Assembly (NCBI RefSeq): GCF_902806485.1
Contig: NZ_CADCWT010000009.1
Span: 1 to 48,508 of the forward strand
From: Candidatus Frankia alpina
GTDB taxonomy: Bacteria > Actinomycetota > Actinomycetes > Frankiales > Frankiaceae
Reading direction: 5' to 3'
Length of the DNA stretch: 48,508 nt
In this document: positions 42,301-48,508 of the stretch, piece after piece
How positions within the stretch are numbered: the first letter of the stretch is position 1
Layout of the letters: each line of letters opens with the position of its first letter
Position numbers and translations under genes: made by a program
The notes under the pieces: generated by a model
Told to the model about the DNA's origin: nothing
What the model saw: the letters and a program-made list of their open reading frames with translations, nothing else
The model's database searches: none

Positions 42301-45300
42301 TCGGGGGTGAGGCCACCCCGGCGCCGCTGTGGGAGCGGCTGCGCGCGATCCCCGCAATGGTGGCGCACGACCTGTACGGGCCCACCGAGTACTCGGTCGA
42401 CGCCTACGGCTGGCACAGCGCCGGCGCCGGGACCGGGACTGGGACTGGGACTGGGACCGGGACCGACCCGTCGGCCGCCGCCGCGGGCACGGACCCGGGC
42501 TGGGCCGCACCGATCGCCAACACCCGGGCCTACCTGCTGGACGTTGCGCTGGCACCGGTCCCGGACGGGGTGGCCGGCGAGTTGTACCTGTCCGGCCCCG
42601 GGCTGGCCCGGGGCTACCTTGGCCGTCCCGGCCTGACAGCCGGCCGGTTCGTACCCGACCCGTTCGGGGCGCCGGGGGAGCGGATGTACCGCACCGGCGA
42701 CCTCGCCCGCCGCCGGCCCGACGGCGCGCTCGTCTTCCTCGGGCGCGCGGACGACCAGATCAAGCTGCGCGGCTTGCGGGTCGAGCTCGGCGAGATCGAA
42801 CGGGCCCTGGAGGCGGCGCCCGGCGTCGGGACGGCGGCGGTCGTCTTCCGCCCGGACGCTCCGCCCGCGCTTCAGCTCGTCGCCTATCTGGTGCCCGAAT
42901 CGGCGACCGGGACCGACCAGGCGGCTGGGGCCGACCCTGCGACCGGGACCGACCCGGAGCCGGTCGAGTCGGCCCGCGCCCACACGGCCCGGGTGCTGGC
43001 GGCGTACATGGTCCCGCAGGCGTTCGTCGTGCTGGACCGGCTGCCCCGCACGGTCAACGGCAAGCTGGACCGGGCGGCGCTGCCCGAACCGGTCGCCCCG
43101 GCGCCGGCCGCCGGCCGGCGGCCTCGCGACGCCCGCGAGGAGCTGCTCGCCGAGCGGTTCGCGGCCGTGCTCGGCGTCGACCGGGTCGGCCTCGACGACG
43201 ACTTCTTCGCCCTTGGCGGCCACTCCCTGCTCGTCATGCGGCTGTGCGCGGTCATCCGGTCGACGTTCGGCGTGGAGATCACGCCCCGGACGGTCTTCGA
43301 GGACCCGACGGTGACCCGGCTCGCCCGGCGGCTGGACTCCGCCGGCGTCGCCCGTGCGGCGCTCCGCCGTCGGCGGCGTCCGCAGCACCCGCCGCTGTCG
43401 TACGCGCAGCGACGCCTGTGGGTCGTCGGGCAGGTGGAGGGACCCAGCCCGACCTACAACATTCCGATCACCTGGCGGCTGGTCGGGCCGCTGGACGCCA
43501 GCGCCCTGCGCGCCGCGGTACACGACGTGGTGGCCCGGCACGAAGCGCTGCGGACCGTGTTCCCCGCCTTCGACGGCGAGCCGGTGCAGCGCATCCTCGA
43601 CCCGGCCGAGGTGACGATCCCGTTCGAGGCGGTCGAGTGGGCGGCCGCGGCCGGCGGCGCCCGGCCCGAACCGGAGCCGGGTGAACCGGAGCCGGGTGAG
43701 CTGGGGCTGGCGGACCTGCTCACCGAGGCCGCGGCCTACCCGTTCGGCCTCGAGCGCGAACCGCCGATGCGGGTGCGGGTCGTTCGGTGCTCGCCGGAGC
43801 TGCACCTCGCGCAGTTCCTGGTCCACCACATCGCGGCCGACGAAGGCTCCGACGGGCCGCTGGCCCGTGACCTGTCCGTCGCCTACCGGGCGCGGGTCGC
43901 CGGCGTCGCGCCGGACTGGGCGCCGCTGCCCGTCCAGTACGTCGACTACACGCTGTGGCAACGTGAGCTGCTCGGCGACGAGACCGACCCGTCTTCTCCC
44001 GCCGCCAGATCGCGGGAGTTCTGGCGGCGGACACTGGCCGGCCTGCCCGCCGAGCTGGCACTGCCGACCGACCGACCGGCCGCGGCCGGCCGAGCCGAGC
44101 CACACCGGCGGGATCGTCGAGACGTCGATCGATGCCGACGCGGTCGCCGCGCTGCGCGCCGTCGGGCGAGCGCACAACGTCAGCATGTTCATGGTGCTGC
44201 GGGCCGCCGTCGCGACGCTGCTGCACCGGCTGGGCGCGGGTGAGGACGTTCCCCTCGGCAGCCCGGTCTCCGGCCGGGTCGACGAGACCGTCGACGACCT
44301 TGTCGGCTTCTTCCTCAACACGCGGGTCCTGCGGACCGACCTGTCGGGTGACCCGTCGTTCGGCGAGCTGCTGGGCTGGGTCCGCGACAGCGACCTCGCC
44401 GCCTTCGACCACCAGGACACCCCGTTCGACCGGGTGGTGGACGCCGTCAACCCGCCGCGTCTGCTGGCCCGCCATCCGCTGTTCCAGGTCATGGTCGTGT
44501 ACCTGGCGGCGTCCGACGCCGTCGACGAACTGGCCCTCGACGCGGTCAGCGGCCGTCCCGAACCGGTGCGGCGGACCAGCGCCAAGTTCGACCTGTCCTT
44601 CGACTTCATCGAACGGGCCGGGGCCGACGGCGGCATGACCATCGGCGTCGCCTACAGCGACGACCTGTTCGACCGTCCCAGCGCCCACCGGATCGCCGAG
44701 CGGCTGCGGGACGTTCTCGCCGCGGTCGCCGCCGACCCGTCGACGCCGCTGCGTGGGTTGGAGCTGAGCTGGGCGGGCACCTTCGCGGCTGCGGCGAGCG
44801 TCGACCGGGAGGCGGAGATCCCGGCTGTGCCCGCCGGCAACGCGGACCCGACCGTGGCCGGGCGCGCTCCCGCGAACGACATCGAGGCGTCCCTGGTCGC
44901 CGCGTTCGCCGCGGTGCTCGGGATCGAGGCGGTCGGCGTCGAGGACGACTTCTTCGCCCTCGGCGGCGACAGCATCGTCGCCATGCGGCTGGTCACCCGG
45001 ATCCGGGCTGCCGGCCTCACCGTGACGCCGCGGCTGCTGTTCGGCCACCGCACGCCCGAGACGCTCGCCACCGTCGTCACGCGCCGAACGCCGGCACCTG
45101 CGCCCGCTCCGGCTCCGGCGCCGTCCGCCGCCGAGGGCAGCGCCCACCCGCCCGTCGGCGCCGTGGCGAAGGCGGGTACCGGGCCGGCCGGGATCGTCGG
45201 TGTCCCGCCGACCCCCGCTCTGCAGGCGGCGCGCGGCCGCGGAGCGTCGTTTGCGTCTTTCTCCTCGCCGGTGCTGCTGCGCACCCCGGCCGGGCTGGAC

Positions 45301-46530
45301 CTGGCCACGCTCCACGCGATGATCACAGCGGTCGTGGACCAGCACGACGTTCTGCGGGCCCGGCTCGTCCGCTCGGACCATCCCGGCCCGCTCCCGTCGA
45401 GCCTGCTCCCGTCCGGCGCGGCGACGGCGGGCGCGGACGGCGGCCCCGCCTGGTCGCTGGCGATCGCGCCGGCCGGCGGCGTCGATGTCCGTCCCTGGGT
45501 CCGCCGGATCGACGCCGCCGACCTCGCCGCGGCCGACGGCTTCGACAGCGGGCGCGGGCGGGCGCTGATCTCGGGGCTGGCGGCGGCGGCCAACGCCGAA
45601 CTCGATCCGGACAGCGGGCAGGTCATCCGCTGCGTCTGGTTGGACGCGGGTGACTCACGTCCGGGCCGGCTGCTGTTGATCATCCATCATGCGCTGATCG
45701 ACGGCGTCTCCTGGCCGATCGTGCTGTCGGATCTCGCCGCCGCGGCGGCCGCGCTGACGGCGGGCGGGCAGCCCCAGCTCGCGCCCGTTGCGGTCTCGTA
45801 CGCCCAATGGGCGCGCCGCCTCGACGAGGTGGCGCGCACGAGCGAGACGGAGGCGCGGCTGCCGTTCTGGACGGACCTGCTGGGCCGGGCCACGCCCGTG
45901 GCCTGGACGGCGGACTCGGCCGGCCCGGCCGGCTCGGGCGAGCCGGGCCGGGGGGACCAGCCGGGCACGGTCACCGTGAAACTGCCGCCGGAGCGGGCGA
46001 CCGCCCTGCTGTCGACGGTTCCCACCGCGTTCGGTATCGGCGCCGACGAGCTCCTGCTTGCCGCGCTGTCCCTGGCGGTGGCCGCCCAGACCCGGCCCGG
46101 CGAGGCCGGCTCGTCGGGGATGGTCGTGGCCGTGCAGGCCCACGGCCGGCAGGAGCAGGTCGTCGACCACCTGGACCTGTCCCGGACGGTCGGTTGGATG
46201 GCCGAGATCTTCCCATTTCTGCTCGAGCGGACGGCCGACGACGGCGCCGCGTTCGGCGAGTGCGCCGTGGACGCCGCCGTGGCGCGGGTACGCGCGCTCA
46301 TGGCCCAGATCCCCGACGGCGGAACCGACTACAGCATGTTGCGCTTCCTCAACCCGCGAACCGCGCCGATCCTCTCGGCGGCTCCCATGCCGACGATCTA
46401 CCTGAACTACGTGGGTCGACTGACCCGGGGCGAGGTGGCGGACTGGTCGGTCGCCGCCGAGGACTCCGAGCTCTTCGCCGACTGGAACGCCGACGTGCCC
46501 GATCCGTTCCCGCTGAGCCTGATCGTGTGA
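27335..46530 (+). CDS. Giant five-module NRPS: C-A-PCP, C-A-PCP-E, C-A-MT-PCP, C-A-PCP, C-PCP-E; five frameshifts
   Basis: A megasynthetase of about 6,460 residues. It starts at GTG 27335 after GGAAGGA, with no intergenic break until past 46530. Frameshifts lie at about 32965 (small deletion), 35863-35868 (extra G in a six-G run), 36535, 39704 (extra G) and 44068-44079 (a third copy of ACCG). Domain homology continues across all of them, so this is one ancestral gene. The TGA at 46528-46530 lies inside the last epimerisation domain; the same frame continues with TVDGPDGPEL to a TGA at 46723-46725, so the original end was probably there. All six carrier Ser residues are present, but module 6 has no adenylation domain and one condensation domain lacks its catalytic His pair. 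No thioesterase or other release domain is present, so the chain passes to a further protein. Modules are listed separately. Confidence 0.9.
28805..28840 (+). repeat. In-frame duplication of a 15-base unit at the C-A junction
   Basis: ACCGCCTGGAACGAC occurs twice in tandem plus a partial third copy. This turns the conserved C-terminal motif LTAWNDTA into [10 protein letters not shown]. It adds five residues without breaking the frame. Confidence 0.85.
30224..30268 (+). repeat. Nine-base tandem repeat encoding PAD units
   Basis: Three perfect CCGGCGGAC copies (30224-30250) and two degenerate ones encode [15 protein letters not shown] in a surface loop of the module 2 adenylation C-terminal subdomain. 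Confidence 0.85.
30740..35450 (+). other. NRPS module 3: C-A-PCP-E, threonine code, gives D-Thr
   Basis: The condensation domain ([26 protein letters not shown]) is intact. The adenylation pocket reads D-F-W-N-I-G-M-V-H-K, the textbook threonine code, with residues on both sides of the frameshift near 32965. The PCP is [14 protein letters not shown], the GGDSI type used before epimerisation domains. The epimerisation domain (about 34060-35450) has [34 protein letters not shown] and LFNYLGRF. D-Thr or D-allo-Thr is therefore expected, as in coelichelin-type assembly lines. Confidence 0.85.
32123..32176 (+). repeat. Three perfect 18-base tandem repeats in the C-A linker
   Basis: Three identical copies of GCCGCCTACGCCGTCGAT encode AAYAVD three times in the linker between the module 3 condensation and adenylation domains. 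The repeat keeps the frame and sits in a region free to vary in length. Confidence 0.92.
35540..40050 (+). other. NRPS module 4: C-A-MT-PCP, N-methyl-N5-hydroxyornithine predicted
   Basis: The condensation domain begins [14 protein letters not shown], but its active-site motif reads QVLLWDG (35956-35976) instead of HHxxxDG. The adenylation pocket reads D-M-E-N-M-G-L-I-N-K, one residue from the N5-hydroxyornithine code D-M-E-N-L-G-L-I-N-K. The block [20 protein letters not shown] is typical for that group. An N-methyltransferase domain is inserted after A8 (about 38390-39450), with [12 protein letters not shown] for SAM binding and [15 protein letters not shown]. The PCP is [14 protein letters not shown]. 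Alpha-N-methyl-N5-hydroxyornithine, known from scabichelin-type siderophores, is the expected residue. Confidence 0.82.
40090..43340 (+). other. NRPS module 5: C-A-PCP with an acidic, unassigned adenylation pocket
   Basis: The condensation domain ([26 protein letters not shown]) keeps the His pair and Asp, with Glu for Gly. The adenylation domain has [48 protein letters not shown] and [12 protein letters not shown]. The pocket reads D-G-E-D-L-G-L-V-D-K. It resembles the hydroxyornithine group in sequence but has acidic residues at three positions beyond D235, which suggests a basic or N-hydroxylated guanidine/amine side chain. The PCP is [14 protein letters not shown]. The substrate is not assigned. 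Confidence 0.7.
42429..42464 (+). repeat. Six tandem GGGACY hexamers
   Basis: Six copies of GGGAC(C/T) encode alternating Gly and Thr in a loop of the module 5 adenylation domain, just after [15 protein letters not shown]. The frame is kept; copy number could vary between strains. Confidence 0.9.
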
Positions 46531-46570
46531 ACCGTCGACGGCCCGGACGGTCCCGAGCTGAGCGCGCGGT
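43380..46570 (+). other. NRPS module 6: C-PCP-E without an adenylation domain
   Basis: The condensation domain ([27 protein letters not shown]) ends with [11 protein letters not shown] near 44780. Only about 40 linker residues follow before a PCP ([14 protein letters not shown], about 44880-45090), so no adenylation domain exists between them. The epimerisation domain (about 45200-46570) has [35 protein letters not shown] and YLNYVGRL. The carrier must be charged in trans. The next NRPS protein, which opens with an adenylation domain at 48008, is an obvious candidate. Confidence 0.85.
43668..43697 (+). repeat. Two 15-base tandem repeats encoding EPEPG units
   Basis: GAACCGGAGCCGGGT occurs twice in tandem, giving [11 protein letters not shown] in a loop of the module 6 condensation domain. 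In frame. Confidence 0.85.
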
Positions 46571-46784
46571 GGAGCAGCGGTCCGGATGGGCCGGGCGCGG
46601 CGGTGGTGGGCAGCCTCGTGGCCGCGTGGCTGCGGGCGCTCGCCGCGCTCGCCGCCCGCGCCGCCCGCGCCGCGCACCTGGGGGCGGCGACATCACCGGC
46701 AACCGCTTCGGCCGGCCGGAACTGAGTCCACACCACGACCGCGGGTCGGGACCGGCCCGCGGCTGAGCAGAGAGAGAAGCAACA

Positions 46785-47828
46785 GTGCGAGACACGCCGA
46801 CACCTGGTGGGCTGAGTATGGCCGGCACGACCGACGCGTTCCGCGAGGAGATCCTGGACCTGGCCATCGGCCCGATGCCGGGCTGGGGTGCCACCTGCGC
46901 GCGGGATATCATGGCGACGCTGACGTCCGATACCGAGCCTTTCCCCTGCGTTTTCGCGGTGGCTGCGGCCCATAAGGGCGGGCTGCGCTTTGGTTTCGTC
47001 GACGACCTGCACGACGAGCGGACCTGGTCCGTCCTGCCGGACATCCTGGCCACCTATCTGTCGGTCTACCAGTCGATATCGCGGGACACCTCCCTCGTCG
47101 TGTTCTTCGGATCCGGCGGCGGGACGGCGGGGCAGGAGACCGACGGCGTCCTCTCCTACGAACAGCGATTCTGGTCGCTGCTGAGCTACCTGCACGACAG
47201 CGACGGCGAGCCCTGGCCGTCGGACATCCCGACCGACACCGACGATCCCGGCTGGGAGTTCAGTTTCCGCGGCACCCCTATCTTCGTCGTCTGCAACACG
47301 CCGGCGCACCGGCGGCTACGCAGCCGCAGCAACCCGGTCTTCACCATCACGTTCCAACCCCGCTGGGTCTTCACCGGGCTGGAGCCGACCAGTCCGCGGG
47401 GCGCCGCCGCGCGAAAAATAATTCGCGAGCGCCTCGCCCGGATGGACGAGGTCGATTCGACACCGCTGCTGGGCTCGTACGGAGATCCGGTCAACCGGGA
47501 ATGGAAGCAGTATTTTCTGCGCGACGACGCCTCGGTCGCCGACAAATGCCCGTTCCACGCCGCATCCGGCCGCCAGACCGCCGGAAAAACCGCCGGAAAA
47601 ACCGCCGGAAGGCGTCCGTGGAAACCTCCGGGGCGGTCGCGGGGAAAGCAGGGGTCGGGGAAGCGGTGCCGTTGCGGGCCGACCCGGCCGCGACGGTTCA
47701 CTTCAAGGTGGTCGTCAACCAGGAACAGCAGTACTCGGTGTGGCCGCACGGGCGACTCAACGCGCTCGGCTGGTTCGACACGGCCGTCAGGGGAACCCGG
47801 CAGCACTGCCTGGACAGCATCGAGCTGA
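46785..47828 (+). CDS. YqcI/YcgG-family protein, putative haem-dependent N-hydroxylase
   Basis: Residues 1-265 fit the YqcI/YcgG family: PFPCVFAVAAAHKGGLRFGF near the start, then FRGTPIFVVCNTPAHRRLRS, NPVFTITFQPRWVFTGLEP and a C-terminal KCPFH. Characterised relatives are haem-dependent N-hydroxylases of guanidines: DcsA makes N-hydroxy-L-arginine for D-cycloserine and GntA acts in guanitoxin synthesis. I recall the family also being linked to diazeniumdiolate siderophores. GTG 46785 follows an AG-rich stretch; ATG 46818 is an alternative. After residue 265 this frame becomes Arg/Pro-rich nonsense over the MbtH domain lying in the other frame. The true end is therefore either near 47612 or, after a one-base correction there, a fusion with MbtH. 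Substrate and product here are inferred. Confidence 0.75.
   Translation: MRDTPTPGGLSMAGTTDAFREEILDLAIGPMPGWGATCARDIMATLTSDTEPFPCVFAVAAAHKGGLRFGFVDDLHDERTWSVLPDILATYLSVYQSISRDTSLVVFFGSGGGTAGQETDGVLSYEQRFWSLLSYLHDSDGEPWPSDIPTDTDDPGWEFSFRGTPIFVVCNTPAHRRLRSRSNPVFTITFQPRWVFTGLEPTSPRGAAARKIIRERLARMDEVDSTPLLGSYGDPVNREWKQYFLRDDASVADKCPFHAASGRQTAGKTAGKTAGRRPWKPPGRSRGKQGSGKRCRCGPTRPRRFTSRWSSTRNSSTRCGRTGDSTRSAGSTRPSGEPGSTAWTASS
47577..47612 (+). repeat. Twelve-base tandem repeat at the YqcI-MbtH boundary
   Basis: ACCGCCGGAAAA occurs twice and then as a third copy ending in GG. It encodes TAGKTAGKTAG in the YqcI frame. Restoring one A in the third copy would join the YqcI frame to the MbtH frame. Confidence 0.85.
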
Positions 47829-47992
47829 GCTGGACCGATATGCGGCCACGCAGCCTGCGTCGGCGGATGTCGGGACGCGGCGGCGGCGACTCGTCCAGCG
47901 GCGTCACGCCGGTGCGCACCGGCCGGTATGGCGTGGTCGGCGCCCCGGATCCGGCGCCGGGCCGCGGGCCGGTTGCCACGAGTTCCGTCTGA
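47618..47992 (+). CDS. mbtH: Second MbtH-like protein or domain, divergent
   Basis: The core (about residues 27-85) is MbtH-like: VHFKVVVNQEQQYSVWP, LNALGW, HCLDSIELSWTDMRP and SLRRRM, with the three Trp residues kept. The usual NPFD start is missing. It is flanked by a Gly/Ala-rich N-terminal stretch of about 25 residues and an unconserved C-terminal tail of about 40, for 124 residues in all against the usual 65-75. GTG 47618 has GGAAGG five bases upstream, so independent translation is possible. Alternatively it is the C-terminal domain of the YqcI protein, from which it is separated by one frameshift. The next NRPS gene follows within 16 bases. Confidence 0.82.
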   Translation: METSGAVAGKAGVGEAVPLRADPAATVHFKVVVNQEQQYSVWPHGRLNALGWFDTAVRGTRQHCLDSIELSWTDMRPRSLRRRMSGRGGGDSSSGVTPVRTGRYGVVGAPDPAPGRGPVATSSV

Positions 47993-48007
47993 ATGGAAGG
48001 GAAAAAC

Positions 48008-48508
48008 GTGGTCACGAGCCAGCCTTCCAGCTCCACTTCGGGTCCATCCGGCGACGATGCCCAGGGCGGGACCGACCTCGCCCGGCGGGGAACGGACGCG
48101 GACGACTTCTCCAGCGGGCGGGTGGACCCGCTCGTCGGACGCTCGCTCACCGCTCTGGTGGCGGAGGCGACCCGGCGCACACCGGACGCGACCGCCGTCG
48201 TCGATCTGGCGGACCGGGAGGCGGGCCCAGCCGTCACCCTCGCCTACGCCGACCTCGAACGACGGGCCGAGGCCCTCGCCGCGTCGTTGCGCGCGGCCGG
48301 GGTCGGCCCGGAGGTGACCGTCGGCGTGTGCCTGCCACGCTCGGCCGCCCAGGTGGTGGCCCTGCTCGGCGTGCTGCGAGCCGGCGGCGCGTTCGTCCCC
48401 TTGGAGGCATCCTGGCCGGCCCGGCGCATCAGCGCGGTGGCCGACGAGGCCGGGATCGGCGCGGTGGTGGCCGGGGTGACCGGCCCCCCGCCCGAGCTGT
48501 CGGCCGGC
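48008..48508 (+). CDS. NRPS beginning with an adenylation domain (partial, runs off the window)
   Basis: The first 167 residues are visible. GTG 48008 follows GGAAGG (47995-48000); an in-frame ATG at 47993 is less well placed. After about 40 low-complexity residues an adenylation domain starts directly: LVGRSLTALVAEATRRTPDA, then YADLERRAEALAASL and [35 protein letters not shown]. No condensation domain precedes it. It follows a synthetase whose last module lacks an adenylation domain, so charging that carrier in trans is a natural proposal. The specificity residues lie beyond the window. Confidence 0.88.
   Translation, partial: MVTSQPSSSTSGPSGDDAQGGTDLARRGTDADDFSSGRVDPLVGRSLTALVAEATRRTPDATAVVDLADREAGPAVTLAYADLERRAEALAASLRAAGVGPEVTVGVCLPRSAAQVVALLGVLRAGGAFVPLEASWPARRISAVADEAGIGAVVAGVTGPPPELSAG

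Overview
The window is very GC-rich with GTG/ATG starts, short ATGA overlaps between genes and codons ending in G or C. This points to a filamentous actinomycete. The mixture of phenolate and N-hydroxyornithine siderophore logic fits soil or plant-associated lineages, Frankia included, but no lineage marker settles this. No tRNA, rRNA, IS element or CRISPR array was recognised.

Left part (1-12.4 kb), accessory genes: a broken ATPase/nuclease remnant; a Doc-like protein with an altered active site; a divergent SDR/TetR pair around a good palindromic operator; a membrane protein of unknown function; an acyltransferase-3 membrane protein; a small ribbon-helix-helix protein overlapping a VOC-fold gene; a frameshifted LCMT-type methyltransferase; a lipoprotein; a NarL-type two-component pair whose sensor kinase is heavily disrupted; and a luciferase-like oxidoreductase and a LysR regulator that have both lost their 5' ends at one shared junction.

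Right part (12.4-48.5 kb), one siderophore locus that runs off the right edge: L-ornithine N5-monooxygenase (minus strand), two FecCD permeases, a heterodimeric ABC exporter, MbtH, a fused salicylate synthase-ArCP-Cy-A-PCP protein, a salicyl-AMP ligase, a giant five-module NRPS of about 6,460 residues, a YqcI/YcgG-family (haem N-hydroxylase type) protein, a second MbtH domain, and the start of an NRPS that opens directly with an adenylation domain. Four DmdR/IdeR-like iron boxes, three of them set on recognisable promoters, precede the transcription units, so iron repression of the whole locus is likely.

Predicted assembly (inference from domain order and adenylation pocket residues): salicylate is made from chorismate, adenylated, loaded on the ArCP and cyclised with Ser/Thr/Cys. 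It is then extended with a residue of Gly-like code, D-Thr, alpha-N-methyl-N5-hydroxyornithine, a residue with an unusually acidic pocket, and one D-configured residue on a module that has no adenylation domain of its own. The YqcI/YcgG protein suggests an additional N-hydroxylated ligand.

About 17 frameshifts and three in-frame stops interrupt genes otherwise conserved on both sides. Several sit in G-runs or short tandem repeats. They are either real decay or sequence error, and each affected gene is annotated across its breaks.
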